Of a DNA stretch of 64,000 nt, positions 34,630-43,987 are shown piece by piece. Under the pieces are notes generated by a model. That model saw only the letters and a list, made by a program, of their open reading frames with translations, was not told where the DNA came from and made no database searches. Position 1 is the first letter of the stretch; each line of letters starts with the position of its first letter. A program made the translations under genes and the position numbers. The stretch comes from Caldilineaceae bacterium (lineage in GTDB: Bacteria; Chloroflexota; Anaerolineae; Caldilineales; Caldilineaceae), in NCBI GenBank assembly GCA_019637695.1, contig JAHBVG010000022.1, positions 20,499 to 84,498 of the forward strand. The letters run 5' to 3'.

Positions 34630-37023
34630 CTAGAGTTTCTTCAAATTCGCCATGGACGCCAGGAACTTTTTGATCCCCACGCCGGGAAAGGCGACGGCGA
34701 CCTCTTCCTCGCGGCCGATGATGGTGCTGTCGATAACGGTTCCCACGCCGAATTTAGGATGTTCCACGCTTTGGCGGCGTTTGTATTGGGGTTCGACGCT
34801 GGGCCTGGGTGTGGCGCTTGGTCGCTGAATTGCCGGTTTGCTCCCCGTCGAGGATGCACCGCCGGGCGACCAATAGGTCTGCTTTGGCTCAGGACGGCTG
34901 CGTGCAGCATTCCCCCCATCGCCTAGATTTCCCGAATCCCACAAGGTGGCGCGTTGATAGCTTTGCTCGCGGCGGATCTGTCGGTTGACCATGCCTTGCA
35001 GTAGATCGGGCGGGATGTCGGCCAAAAAGCGACTGGGCTGCTGCGTCTCAGTGCTGCCCCACAAACTGCGCCGGAAGACGTGGACAAGGTAGAGCCGCCG
35101 TTTGGCGCGGGTGATGCCCACGTAGCAGAGCCGCCGCTCCTCGGCCATGTCTTCGGGATCTTCGCTTTCCAAACTGCGGGCATGGGGCAGGATCCCTTCC
35201 TCTAGCCCGACGATGAAGACAACGGGGAACTCCAGCCCCTTAGCGGCGTGGAGCGTCATCAACGTCACTGCTTCGCCGCCGTTTTCGGTCAGATCATCCT
35301 GGGCGCTGACCAGGCTCACCTCCTGCAAAAAGAGCGAAAGCGGGTCCTGGCCCGGTTCCAAAGTCGACATGCCGGGGACGTATTGATTGGCGACGCCGCG
35401 CAACTCTTGCAGGTTTGTGAAGCGATCCTCGCCCTCCTCGGTGCCATCGCGCAGCCGGTCGATGTAGCCGGCATCCTGCAAAATGTGGTCGAGGAGTTCG
35501 GCCACGCTTTCGTAATGCTGCTCGCGCGCCATGCGCACCCAGCTTTCCAGCATCTCGGCAAAGTGGATCAGGGCGTTGCGGGCGCGCGTATCCAATCCAC
35601 CGGCGCGCAGGGCGTTGGCGGGCAATGGACGCGCCACCGCCTCTGGCCCGTGATGGAGGATGCGCAGGGCGTCGAATTCGCTGATCCCCAGCGAGGCGGC
35701 CCACTCCTTGAGGATGGCGTAGGTTTTGGGGCCGATCCCCCGCGGCGGCTCGTTGATAATGCGATCCATGGAGATGCCGTCCGCCGGGTTGTGGGCGAGG
35801 CGCAAGTAGGCCAGGGCGTCCTTGATCTCTTTGCGTTCGTAGAAACGGGTGCCGCCCACCAGCCGATAGCGGATATGGCGGAGGACAAAGCCTTCTTCCA
35901 GGGCGCGGCTCTGGGCATTGGTGCGGTACATAATGGCGAAGTCGCTCAACCGCAAACCGCCGCCCGCCATCAACCGTTCAATCTCGTCGAGGATGTAGCT
36001 GGCCTCTTCCACCTCGTTGTACGCCTCGTAAAGATGGACCTTCAACCCCGATCCGTTGTCGGTGTGCAGCGCTTTGGGCGTTCGGTTAATGTTCTGCGCG
36101 ATCACGGCGTTGGCTACATCGAGAATGTGCTGTGTGCTACGATAATTCTGCTCCAAAAGGATGACGCGCGTATCGGGGTAGTCCTGGCGAAATTGGAGGA
36201 CGTTGCGATAATCTGCGCCTCTGAACCTATAAATCGATTGATCATCGTCGCCTACGCCGAAGACATTGCGGCTTCCCTCCGGCGCGCCAGCCAGTAGTTT
36301 AACCAATTCGTATTGCGCGGTGTTGCTATCCTGAAACTCGTCCACAAGGATGTAGCGCCACTTGCGTTGATACTTGGCGAGGATCTCGCGGTCGCGGCGG
36401 AAGAGCAGCACCACATTCATGAGCAGATCGTCGAAATCCATGGCGTTGTTGACCTGCAACGCCTCTTGATAACGATGGTAGACGCGGCTGGCAACCTCTT
36501 CAAAGTAGGTCTGTGTCTTCACCTTTTCGGGGATGGTCAACTCGTTTTTGTAATTGCTGATGCTGGCGCGGATGGCCTGGGGGCTGTAGCGCTTCTCGTC
36601 CAGGTTCATCTCTTGCAACACGCTGCGGATCAATGAGAGCTGATCCGCTGTGTCATAGACCAGCCAGTTGCGTTCATAACCGATGGCCTCGTGTTCAATG
36701 CGCAGAATGCGGGCGCAGATACTGTGGAACGTGCCAATCGACAGCCCACCCAGCCGTTGCCGTTGACCGGGCAGCGGCTGCGGAAAGTTATCGCCGATGA
36801 GATCGACCACGCGTTCTTCCATCTCGCGCGCGGCCTTGTTGGTAAAGGTCACCGCCAGGATGTTCCACGGCGCTACCCCCTTCTCGTCAATGAGATAGGC
36901 AATGCGCCGGGTCAGCACACGCGTCTTCCCCGAACCGGGGCCGGCCAACACCAACACCGGCCCTTCGGTCGCTTCCACCGCTGCGCGTTGCTGTGGGTTG
37001 AGTCCTTGCACGAGTCGAGACAT
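34630..37023 (-). CDS. pcrA: ATP-dependent DNA helicase PcrA/UvrD
   Basis: Superfamily 1A 3'-5' helicase for excision repair and clearing of recombination intermediates, 797 residues from ATG 37023 ([12 protein letters not shown]). The longer frame upstream runs antisense through rsgA and is not coding. Motifs: [16 protein letters not shown] (27-), [67 protein letters not shown]. The C-terminus has a Tudor-like end typical of PcrA ([14 protein letters not shown]...[13 protein letters not shown]). A repeat array lies between it and rsgA. Confidence 0.96.
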   Translation of the reverse strand: MSRLVQGLNPQQRAAVEATEGPVLVLAGPGSGKTRVLTRRIAYLIDEKGVAPWNILAVTFTNKAAREMEERVVDLIGDNFPQPLPGQRQRLGGLSIGTFHSICARILRIEHEAIGYERNWLVYDTADQLSLIRSVLQEMNLDEKRYSPQAIRASISNYKNELTIPEKVKTQTYFEEVASRVYHRYQEALQVNNAMDFDDLLMNVVLLFRRDREILAKYQRKWRYILVDEFQDSNTAQYELVKLLAGAPEGSRNVFGVGDDDQSIYRFRGADYRNVLQFRQDYPDTRVILLEQNYRSTQHILDVANAVIAQNINRTPKALHTDNGSGLKVHLYEAYNEVEEASYILDEIERLMAGGGLRLSDFAIMYRTNAQSRALEEGFVLRHIRYRLVGGTRFYERKEIKDALAYLRLAHNPADGISMDRIINEPPRGIGPKTYAILKEWAASLGISEFDALRILHHGPEAVARPLPANALRAGGLDTRARNALIHFAEMLESWVRMAREQHYESVAELLDHILQDAGYIDRLRDGTEEGEDRFTNLQELRGVANQYVPGMSTLEPGQDPLSLFLQEVSLVSAQDDLTENGGEAVTLMTLHAAKGLEFPVVFIVGLEEGILPHARSLESEDPEDMAEERRLCYVGITRAKRRLYLVHVFRRSLWGSTETQQPSRFLADIPPDLLQGMVNRQIRREQSYQRATLWDSGNLGDGGNAARSRPEPKQTYWSPGGASSTGSKPAIQRPSATPRPSVEPQYKRRQSVEHPKFGVGTVIDSTIIGREEEVAVAFPGVGIKKFLASMANLKKL

Positions 37024-37050
37024 AGGAGATGTTTTCCAGAGATGTGTTGC

Positions 37051-37149
37051 GCGAGACGTGATACGTGATTCGTGACCGATTGTCGCCTGCCACCTGCAAA
37101 CCTGCAACCTGCCACCACTTTTGCCTTTTGTTTTTTGCCTTTTGCCTTC
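37051..37149. repeat. Heptamer array K (three sequence types in series)
   Basis: 37051-37078: GCGAGAC, GTGATAC, GTGATTC, GTGACCG. 37086-37114: CCTGCCA, CCTGCAAA, CCTGCAA, CCTGCCA. 37119-37146: TTTTGCC, TTTTGTT, TTTTGCC, TTTTGCC. It fills the gap between pcrA and rsgA and ends 4 bp from the rsgA stop. Confidence 0.8.
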
Positions 37150-37150
37150 T

Positions 37151-38182
37151 CTACCATTCCTCTTCTTGAAGATCCTCGCCCTCAAGGATGCGCAGGTAGC
37201 TTTCGTAACGTTCCGCGGCGATCTTGCCTTCGGCCACGGCAGCCTGGACGGCGCAGCCCGGTTCGTGGGTATGGGTGCAGTTGGGGAAGCGGCAATCGTT
37301 GACGAAAGGCTCAATGTCCACAAAAAAGAAGCCGAGGCTGGCCGGATCGATCTCATAAAGCCCCAACTCGCGGATGCCAGGCGTGTCGGCAATGTAAGTG
37401 TCTTTACCGAAGGGCAGGCGGAAGAGTTGGGCGCTGCGCGTGGTGTGGCGTCCTTTGCCCTCAAAGTCGCGCAGATCGCCCACCCGCAAATTGAGATCCG
37501 GGTGGATGGCGTTAATCAACGTACTCTTGCCCACACCGCTGGGACCAGTGACGACGGTGAGGTTATCTTCGAGCAGATGACGGAGATCATCGATCCCCTG
37601 TCCGGTTTCGGCGCTGGCATAGATCAGCGGATAGCCCAACGCGGCGTAGAGACCAAAGGTCACCTGCGCCACCTCGATCCCTGTGAGATCCACTTTGTTG
37701 ACGCAGATCATGGCGGGAAGTTCGTTGGCCTCGGCGATGACGAGGAAGCGATCCAACATGCGCAGATGGGGTTCGGGCTGGGTGATGGAAAAAACGATCA
37801 GCACTTGATCCGGGTTGGCCAGGATCACATCCTCGACGGACTGACTCGTACCCGGTCGCCGCCGGCTGAGGACAGAGTCGCGTTCGGCGACCTCATCGAT
37901 CAGCCCTTTCTTCTTCCCTTCGGGCGCGACGAGGACACGGTCGCCCACAGCCACCAACGTTTCTTTGCCACGCTCTTGCAGCAGCCGTCCGCGCACACGG
38001 CAGAGGCGCACCCCATCGTCGGTCTCCACTTCGTAATGGTGGCCGAGGGAGCGGATCACTACCCCTGAAACCAGGTTTTCGGCCTGCTTCTTCGGCTTTG
38101 GCTTACTGCGTAAATGACTCTCAAAATAGTCGTCGGCGTATTCTTCGTCGTAATCGTCGTAGTCAGGAATGTAGCGGGGCAA
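37151..38182 (-). CDS. rsgA: Ribosome small subunit-dependent GTPase A
   Basis: Circularly permuted GTPase that helps mature the 30S subunit, 343 residues. A TTG start at 38182 is chosen because AGAGGAG lies 5 nt before it; the longer frame runs through a repeat. An acidic leader ([15 protein letters not shown]) precedes the OB fold (about 38-105). The permuted order is visible: G4 NKVD (162-165), G1 GPSGVGKST (213-221), G3 DTPG (266-269). The zinc motif is Cys297, Cys302, His304 and Cys310. The acidic leader is not usual for the family. Confidence 0.95.
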   Translation of the reverse strand: MPRYIPDYDDYDEEYADDYFESHLRSKPKPKKQAENLVSGVVIRSLGHHYEVETDDGVRLCRVRGRLLQERGKETLVAVGDRVLVAPEGKKKGLIDEVAERDSVLSRRRPGTSQSVEDVILANPDQVLIVFSITQPEPHLRMLDRFLVIAEANELPAMICVNKVDLTGIEVAQVTFGLYAALGYPLIYASAETGQGIDDLRHLLEDNLTVVTGPSGVGKSTLINAIHPDLNLRVGDLRDFEGKGRHTTRSAQLFRLPFGKDTYIADTPGIRELGLYEIDPASLGFFFVDIEPFVNDCRFPNCTHTHEPGCAVQAAVAEGKIAAERYESYLRILEGEDLQEEEW

Positions 38183-38283
38183 ACGTCGCTCCTCTAGTGG
38201 TTTAGCCACCCTTACATAGTCAAACCTGTACAGGAGGAGTGTATCAATGGGGTTGCGGACTGTCAACCTGGCAGAAGAGGGTG

Positions 38284-38357
38284 GAAATTGGGTATTGGGT
38301 ATTGGATATTTCAGCCCGTGTACCCAATATCTAATATCCAATACCCAATACCCAATC
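38284..38357. repeat. Heptamer array L, two facing halves
   Basis: Left 38284-38311: GAAATTG, GGTATTG, GGTATTG, GATATTT. Right 38323-38357: CCCAATA, TCTAATA, TCCAATA, CCCAATA, CCCAATC. The halves are complementary. The TCA at 38356-38358 is the TGA stop of maf. Confidence 0.85.
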
Positions 38358-39015
38358 AACCTTCCTGACAACAGGGCAGACCGGTCAGCCGCTGGCAGAC
38401 GGGCGCGAGCGGAACGTTCACATCCACGCCGAATTGGGCCAACATTTCGCACAGATCGGCTACGGGCAACCCCATGACGCCCGCGGCGCATCCGCGTAAG
38501 GATGCCACCGGATCAAATTCTCGATGCTGGATTGCGTAAGCCCCCGCCTTATCCAGCGGATCGCCGCTTGCCACATATTGGACGATTTCTTCGTTGCTGT
38601 AACCGCGCATGTCGACGTCGGTGGTGTTCATGCGGATCTGCTGGCGGCGCGCGCCATCCTCGGCCACGAACAACAGCGCCAATGCGCTGTGAACCTGATG
38701 CGTTTCACGGCGCAGGCGGCGCAGCATCTCAATCGCCTCGTCTTCATCCATGGGTTTGCCCAGAACGGCGCCATTCAAAGCGACCACCGTATCTGCCCCA
38801 ATGATCAACGCGGGATGATCCTCGGGGGGCAACCTATCGGCAATGGCCGTGGCTTTGCCCAACGCCAGGCGCGCTGCCAGATCAGTGGCTTCCTCGTGGG
38901 CTTTTGGATCCTCATCAATATCAGCCACAAGCGCCCGATGCGGAAGATCTAATTCCTGTAAAAAGCGTCGTCGCCGTGGACTTGCCGACGCTAGTATGAG
39001 TTTTAGCGGATTCAT
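38356..39015 (-). CDS. maf: Maf-like nucleotide pyrophosphatase
   Basis: House-cleaning enzyme hydrolysing non-canonical nucleoside triphosphates, 219 residues from ATG 39015 ([16 protein letters not shown]). Family motifs: the SASPRR loop near 10-15, [26 protein letters not shown] near 75-90, and [13 protein letters not shown] near 160 with the catalytic Asp/Lys. The ending LPCCQEG is short. The rest of 39016-39138 holds no gene. Confidence 0.93.
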   Translation of the reverse strand: MNPLKLILASASPRRRRFLQELDLPHRALVADIDEDPKAHEEATDLAARLALGKATAIADRLPPEDHPALIIGADTVVALNGAVLGKPMDEDEAIEMLRRLRRETHQVHSALALLFVAEDGARRQQIRMNTTDVDMRGYSNEEIVQYVASGDPLDKAGAYAIQHREFDPVASLRGCAAGVMGLPVADLCEMLAQFGVDVNVPLAPVCQRLTGLPCCQEG

Positions 39016-39138
39016 TGCCCTCTGCCTGCGTGTTAGACTATGACTGTATCGAAAAAAGATAACCAAAGACCGACGAACGATCCTATTGTAATGGGCTAAA
39101 CCCTTGAGTAAAGTAATGTCATTGTCTTCGCTCAAAAA

Positions 39139-39203
39139 GTAACAACTGCATCCCATGCTCAAGGCGGGTCCGTGACCTGGCGAGAGCAGAGGTAAGTGGT
39201 TAC
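39139..39203. ncRNA. Candidate structured RNA element, copy 1 (65 nt)
   Basis: Starts GTAACAACT and ends AGTGGTTAC, which pair. Inside, TGCTC (39155-39159) pairs with GAGCA (39183-39187), enclosing a GGGTC-CGT-GACCT hairpin. The core CCCATGCTC.AGG.GGGTCCGTGACC recurs at 48332-48415. It lies 46 bp before the CheY-ParA gene on + and 123 bp upstream of maf on -; read on the minus strand it is followed by TTTTT. It matches no riboswitch consensus that I can recall. Strand and function are unknown. Confidence 0.45.
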
Positions 39204-39249
39204 CTCAGAAATGAGAAAGACATCCAGATCTGATTGTAAGAGGTACGTT

Positions 39250-40428
39250 ATGGTCTACAAAATTCTCGTGGCAGACGATGAGCCTACCATGCGACGCTTG
39301 ATGGCTGTCCTGTTAAAGCGTCACAATCATGAGGTGATCGAGGCGTCAACTGGGGAAGATTGCCTTGCCCTGGCCATCGAACACCAACCTGATATTATTC
39401 TATTGGATGTGATCATGCCCGGCGTGGATGGCTTCGAGACGCTGCGCCGCCTGCGCGCCAATCGTGAGACAGAGGATATCCCCGTGATCTTCCTTTCGGC
39501 CAAAGGTGAGGTCTCAGATCGGGTTGAAGGGTTGCGCCTGGGCGCTGATGACTATGTGACCAAACCCGCCGAGCCTGCGGAACTGCTTGCCCGCATTGAT
39601 TCTGTGATCCTGCGTTCACGGCGAGAAGCGCGGCGCAGCAAGGGATATGTCTTCGGTCTGCTTGGCGCCAAAGGGGGCGTTGGCAAGACAACCACCCTTG
39701 CCAATCTGGCCGTCCACTTTCAACAGGCGGGGCGCTCCCCTTTGCTCGTTGATATGAATCTGGCCTTTGGCAATCTCGCCGCCCATTTTGGTCTTGATGC
39801 GAACCGTTGCTCGATTGCGAACCTCACCGTGATCGCGCCCGCGGATCTGGACCTGCACCAAGTACAGCAAGTGATTTTAGAACACAGCAGCGGCGTACGA
39901 CTGATCGCCAGCCCGCCGAATGTGCCAACATGGGCCTCCTATTCGGCGGATTTACTGCGCACTGTGGTAGAACAGTGCGCGTACAGCGCCCGTTACGTCT
40001 TTTTGGATCTGCCCAAAGACCCGGACCTTTTGGGGGCGATTTCAGAACAGATCAGTGGTTTGATCCTCGTGTTGGGGAGTGAACCCTCTAGCTTGCGCGT
40101 AGGCGAAGAGATAGCGAAGTACTTGGGCAATTTGGGATTACACGATCGGCTCAGCGCAATTTTAGTCCACCGCGCCGCATCAGAATATCAATTGGTGGAT
40201 GCAGGCACCATCGCCGAACGGCTGGGCTGCCTGGTGTTGGGCACGATCCCCTTTAAGCCGGACATCTACATGCGGGCCGAATACGATCAATCTCCTGTCC
40301 TGCTCAAAGCGGGAACGGGCGCAGATAACATCATCTTCGAGAAGATCGGCACACGCTTGCTCAACTACGTAGAGACGTTGGAGCAGTTTCAGAAGCAAAA
40401 AGTCTACGGAAATCGACGCTTGGTATAA
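39250..40428 (+). CDS. CheY receiver-ParA/MinD ATPase fusion, CpaE/TadZ-like (intact Walker A)
   Basis: 392 residues from ATG 39250 (AAGAGGT site 6 nt upstream). Residues 1-122 form a response-regulator receiver with acidic pocket Asp9/Asp10, phosphoacceptor Asp53 and Lys105. Residues 134-392 form a ParA/MinD-type ATPase with a canonical deviant Walker A GAKGGVGKTTT at 139-149 (both Lys141 and Lys146), then LLVDMNLAFGNLA. CpaE/TadZ proteins of this build localise type IV (Tad) pilus machinery at the cell pole. No other tad gene is in the window. A paralogue follows 30 bp downstream. Confidence 0.88.
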   Translation: MVYKILVADDEPTMRRLMAVLLKRHNHEVIEASTGEDCLALAIEHQPDIILLDVIMPGVDGFETLRRLRANRETEDIPVIFLSAKGEVSDRVEGLRLGADDYVTKPAEPAELLARIDSVILRSRREARRSKGYVFGLLGAKGGVGKTTTLANLAVHFQQAGRSPLLVDMNLAFGNLAAHFGLDANRCSIANLTVIAPADLDLHQVQQVILEHSSGVRLIASPPNVPTWASYSADLLRTVVEQCAYSARYVFLDLPKDPDLLGAISEQISGLILVLGSEPSSLRVGEEIAKYLGNLGLHDRLSAILVHRAASEYQLVDAGTIAERLGCLVLGTIPFKPDIYMRAEYDQSPVLLKAGTGADNIIFEKIGTRLLNYVETLEQFQKQKVYGNRRLV

Positions 40429-40458
40429 TGCTTTTATCCACCGGGTGAGAGACGCCGC

Positions 40459-41586
40459 ATGGTTTACAAAATCCTAATTATCGACGATGAAGCCACGATC
40501 CGCCGCTTGATGAGCGTGTTATTAAAGCGCCACGGGCACGAAATCATTGAAGCAGCCGATGGTGAAAGTGGGATCAAGGCGGCGATTGCGCAGCAACCTG
40601 ACATTATCCTTTTGGATATTATGATGCCGCATATGGATGGCTACGAGACGCTGCGGCGTCTGCGCGCCACACCCAATGCAGCGGACATCCCTGTTATCTA
40701 TGTTTCGGCCAAAAGCCAGGTCGAAGACCGCGTGGAAGGTCTGCGATTGGGCGCTGACGATTATGTGGTGAAACCCGCCGACCCAGCCGAGTTGCTCATG
40801 CGCATTGAAGCGGTGATGAACCGCTCGCGGCGACGGACTCGACGGCGCCGCGCCGCTACGCACGCCTTCCTGGGTGTACGCGGCGGCGCTGGCACCAGTA
40901 CCATCCTCGTGAACCTGGGCGCTCATCTACAGCAAACAGGGATGCAGACGCTGCTGGTCGATCTCCATCTGGCCTTCGGCACGCTGATCTATCAGCTCAA
41001 TCTGCTGCCCTTAACTTATTCCACGGCGAATCTGGCGACCATCGCGCCTGAGACCATTGACGATACGGTGGTGCAACGCTGTCTGCTGGCCCATCCATCC
41101 GGGCTGAAACTGCTGGCCGGTTCTCCCACTGTGCCCATTGGGATCACGTTTGCCCCAGAACATCTTACGGCTATCACTGAACAGGCGGGACATTGCGCTC
41201 AGGTTGTCCTCATCGATCTGCCCACCGATCCTGATATTATTGAGTGTGTGGCGAATCTGTTGGATAGCCTGACCCTTGTACTCAGCAACGATCCGGCCTC
41301 GCTCCATGCGGCAGAGAATATCGCGGCGTACCTGCGCTACCTCAATCTGGATGCCCAAATCAACACGATCCTTGTCGATCATCATGCGATGGCCCAGCCT
41401 TTCTTGACGCCGGCGTTGATCGAAGAACGCACGGGTTACCCCTGCCTTGCCAATGTCCCAGCCAAACCCGAACCCTATCTCCAGGCTGAACAGTTGCGCA
41501 CCCCCTTGATGATGAACGGTTACGACGCCGCCGATCGGTCGATCTATGCGCAGATTGGGGAAAGGTTGATCAAGCGTAGTGCGTAG
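40459..41586 (+). CDS. CheY receiver-ParA-like fusion, paralogue with degenerate Walker A
   Basis: 375-residue paralogue of the previous gene, alike over the full length. The receiver is intact (Asp9/Asp10, Asp53, Lys105). In the ATPase half the P-loop reads GVRGGAGTSTI at 139-149: both signature lysines are replaced (Arg141, Thr146). RGG.G.ST loops are known in CpaE/TadZ proteins and point to weak or no ATP hydrolysis. A heterodimer with the upstream protein is an inference from tandem position. The stop lies in repeat array M. Confidence 0.87.
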   Translation: MVYKILIIDDEATIRRLMSVLLKRHGHEIIEAADGESGIKAAIAQQPDIILLDIMMPHMDGYETLRRLRATPNAADIPVIYVSAKSQVEDRVEGLRLGADDYVVKPADPAELLMRIEAVMNRSRRRTRRRRAATHAFLGVRGGAGTSTILVNLGAHLQQTGMQTLLVDLHLAFGTLIYQLNLLPLTYSTANLATIAPETIDDTVVQRCLLAHPSGLKLLAGSPTVPIGITFAPEHLTAITEQAGHCAQVVLIDLPTDPDIIECVANLLDSLTLVLSNDPASLHAAENIAAYLRYLNLDAQINTILVDHHAMAQPFLTPALIEERTGYPCLANVPAKPEPYLQAEQLRTPLMMNGYDAADRSIYAQIGERLIKRSA

Positions 41587-41603
41587 TGTGTAATTCGCAA
41601 TTC
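41576..41603. repeat. Heptamer array M (4 units)
   Basis: GTAGTGC, GTAGTGT, GTAATTC and GCAATTC in 7-nt phase. The second unit holds the TAG stop of the upstream gene. Confidence 0.7.
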
Positions 41604-41770
41604 GTACACCATTCCGCATTTTCACGCCCGCGCCCTCCCCTCTCCGTTGGACAACTTCCCCGTCCTCTGGCACACTGATTGTGATTATTTTCCTCAAGTC
41701 CCATGCAATAAGTCGAGTGTCTAATTCGATCTTTTACCTTTTCAATCGGGTGTATTCAGAATGGGTTGAT

Positions 41771-41869
41771 GATTCGTAAGGGTTTGGGTGGACGGTAGAC
41801 GAGCAATGGCGTGCGCAGATGATATTTGTGAGCCGTCCACCCAAACCCCTACCCAGACAGCCAACTCAT
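41771..41869. repeat. 99-bp palindromic MITE-like element, copy 2
   Basis: Reverse complement of 26496-26594 with equal length. The ends GTAAGGGTTTGGGTGGACGG and CCGTCCACCCAAACCCCTAC form inverted repeats of about 20 bp with one mismatch. It lies free in the 342-bp gap before the Gfo/Idh gene, which otherwise shows no gene. Confidence 0.8.
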
Positions 41870-41928
41870 TTTGAACACACCCCTTTCAATCAACTGGCGC
41901 TGCGTCGCCGCATGTACAGGAGCAATCA

Positions 41929-42996
41929 ATGAACAAAGTCAATGGTAGCGCACAAGCACAACCAGACTCTCCCCTTCAAATGGCCTTTATTGGCTGCGGC
42001 GGTATGGCCCGTCACCATCTGCGACAGATCCTGCAACAGCAGGAGACAACCCATGTGCGGATGGTCTGCGAGCCATCCCCTGAAGCCTATGCTCGCTTCT
42101 GCGCGGTCTTTGAAGAAGCCGGCGTCAAAGCGCCTGAAAATGAACCGGATCTGGAGCGCATGTTGACCCGCTATGGGGATGAACTGGATGCCGCTTTTAT
42201 CATTACGCCCCATGTGCTGCATCATAGCCAGGCGCGGGCGTGTATGGAAGCAGGTCTCGACGTGTTGTTGGAAAAACCAATGGTGATGAACGCCGAGGAA
42301 GCGCTGGATCTCATCGATGTCCGCAACCGCACCGGCCGCCTGATGGTGGTGGCGTTCAACGGCAGCTTGTCGCCGCGCATTCGCACAGCCGCGCGGCTGC
42401 TCCGCTCCGGCGAGATCGGCCCGATCCTTAACATTCATGGCGTGGCCTGGCAGAGTTGGAAGCAAGGAACCACCAATACCTGGCGGCAGATTCCCGAAAT
42501 TGCCGGCGGCGGCTTCCTTTTTGATACGGGCGCGCACATGCTTAACACCATCTCGGATTTGGCCGGTGAGGACTTTGTGGAAGTGGCGGCCTGGCTCGAC
42601 AACCGCGGCACACCGGTGGATATCCTGGCCGCAGTGATTGGCCGGTTGCGCTCTGGGGCGATGGTCACCATGAGCGGTTGCGGCGAGGCGATCCCATCCT
42701 GCGCGTCGGACGTACGTATCTTCTGCAGCGACGGCATTTTGCAGACTGGCATTTGGGGCGAACGGCTGTTGATTCAGCGCAGCGGACAGAAGCGATTGAC
42801 GCCTGTGCGCGTGCCGGCGTCTTTGGGCCAGTGGCAGCAGTTCACCCTGGTGCGTAAGGGCGAAATCGAGAATCCCTGCCCGCCGGAGATCGGCCTGCGC
42901 ATGGCGCGCCTGTGGGACGCCATCCGCGATTCCGCTGCCCAGAACGGACAGCCCGTCCAGGTAATGCGACCGGTCCTGGCGATGGCGGCAGACTAA
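41929..42996 (+). CDS. Gfo/Idh/MocA family oxidoreductase
   Basis: 355-residue NAD(P)-dependent sugar or polyol dehydrogenase. It has the Rossmann motif [12 protein letters not shown] near 19-30, ITPHVLHH, the EKPM motif (about 115-118) that carries the conserved Lys, and the [16 protein letters not shown] segment with the catalytic Asp/His near 198-206. It precedes a ThuA-domain gene on the same strand, a common pairing in sugar catabolism. Substrate unknown. Confidence 0.92.
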   Translation: MNKVNGSAQAQPDSPLQMAFIGCGGMARHHLRQILQQQETTHVRMVCEPSPEAYARFCAVFEEAGVKAPENEPDLERMLTRYGDELDAAFIITPHVLHHSQARACMEAGLDVLLEKPMVMNAEEALDLIDVRNRTGRLMVVAFNGSLSPRIRTAARLLRSGEIGPILNIHGVAWQSWKQGTTNTWRQIPEIAGGGFLFDTGAHMLNTISDLAGEDFVEVAAWLDNRGTPVDILAAVIGRLRSGAMVTMSGCGEAIPSCASDVRIFCSDGILQTGIWGERLLIQRSGQKRLTPVRVPASLGQWQQFTLVRKGEIENPCPPEIGLRMARLWDAIRDSAAQNGQPVQVMRPVLAMAAD

Positions 42997-42999
42997 ACG

Positions 43000-43072
43000 A
43001 GAGATTAAGAGATTGAGAGATTAAGAGATTAGGAGCGGACAATCGCTCAATCGCCTAATCTCTGAATCTCCT
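43000..43072. repeat. Octamer array N, two facing halves
   Basis: Left 43000-43031: four 8-nt units AGAGATTA/AGAGATTG. Right 43041-43072: AATCGCTC, AATCGCCT, AATCTCTG, AATCTCCT. The left half begins 3 bp after the Gfo/Idh stop. Confidence 0.8.
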
Positions 43073-43106
43073 CGCTATCCATTAGTGATCAATAGGAGCA
43101 TAAACC

Positions 43107-43892
43107 ATGAGCAACCTTCGTGTTACAGTATGGAATGAATTTCGTCATGAGAAGGAAAATGAGTTCATCGGCGGTCTCTACCCCAATGGCATCCACGGCG
43201 CGATTGCCGAGGGCTTGCGCGAGCATGGCTTCGAGCATGTGCGCACCGCCACGTTGGATGAAGCGGAACATGGCCTGACCGAGGAAGTGCTGGCCGAGAC
43301 CGATGTGCTGACCTGGTGGGGTCACAAAGCGCATGGTCAGGTGAGCGATGAGATCGTCGCCCGTGTGCAAGCTCGCGTCCTACAGGGGATGGGGCTGATC
43401 GTACTCCACTCTGGGCACGCCTCGAAGATCTTCCAAAAATTGATGGGCACAACCTGTATGCTGCGTTGGCGCGAGGCGGATGAACGGGAACGACTTTGGG
43501 TGGTAGCGCCGGGTCATCCCATCGCCCAGGGGCTTGACCCTTATTTCGAATTGCCCGAAGTGGAGATGTACGGCGAGTTCTTCGACATTCCACAGCCGGA
43601 ACAACTGGTCTTTGTCAGTTGGTTCGAGGGGGGGAATGTCTTCCGCAGTGGCTGCTGTTTCAGCCGGGGCAACGGCAAGATCTTCTACTTCCGCCCCGGC
43701 CACGAGACCTACCCGATCTACTTTGACGCCAACGTGCGCCGGGTCCTCGCCAATGCTGTGCGCTGGGCTGCGCCGGTCGCCGGTCCTGAATTCCCCTATT
43801 ATTCGGCCAATGGCAGATTCCCCGCCATCAACGAGAAGCAATCGCTCGAACCGATCGCGCGCAAGGAAAGCAAACGCGCACGGATCGGGTGA
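43107..43892 (+). CDS. ThuA-domain protein (trehalose-utilisation type)
   Basis: 261 residues, class I glutamine-amidotransferase-like fold of the ThuA group. It shows [13 protein letters not shown] near the start, [14 protein letters not shown] near 66-80, [13 protein letters not shown] near 100 and [19 protein letters not shown] near 200. ThuA proteins help convert disaccharides through 3-keto sugars with Gfo/Idh enzymes, and such an enzyme is encoded just upstream. No catalytic Cys triad is evident. Confidence 0.88.
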   Translation: MSNLRVTVWNEFRHEKENEFIGGLYPNGIHGAIAEGLREHGFEHVRTATLDEAEHGLTEEVLAETDVLTWWGHKAHGQVSDEIVARVQARVLQGMGLIVLHSGHASKIFQKLMGTTCMLRWREADERERLWVVAPGHPIAQGLDPYFELPEVEMYGEFFDIPQPEQLVFVSWFEGGNVFRSGCCFSRGNGKIFYFRPGHETYPIYFDANVRRVLANAVRWAAPVAGPEFPYYSANGRFPAINEKQSLEPIARKESKRARIG

Positions 43893-43894
43893 GC

Positions 43895-43987
43895 GTAAGA
43901 AGTAAAGAGTAATGAGTAATGAGTAGGTAAACGACTTGGCGCCAATAGAGGAACCAATATCATCGACTTACTCATTACTCTTTACTC
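43895..43987. repeat. Heptamer array O, two facing halves
   Basis: Left 43895-43929: GTAAGAA, GTAAAGA, GTAATGA, GTAATGA, GTAGGTA. Right 43967-43987: CTTACTC, ATTACTC, TTTACTC. It lies between convergent genes; the TTA at 43982-43984 is the glycosidase stop and the left half starts 3 bp after the ThuA stop. Confidence 0.85.

Noticed and set aside
37023..37464. N-terminal extension of PcrA
   Set aside because: The extension runs antisense through the end of rsgA and a repeat array; family proteins begin at the chosen ATG.
39139..39203. Known riboswitch (c-di-GMP, TPP, cobalamin, SAM, guanidine)
   Set aside because: None of the conserved core strings of these classes is present; the GGGTC-CGT-GACC hairpin alone is not diagnostic.
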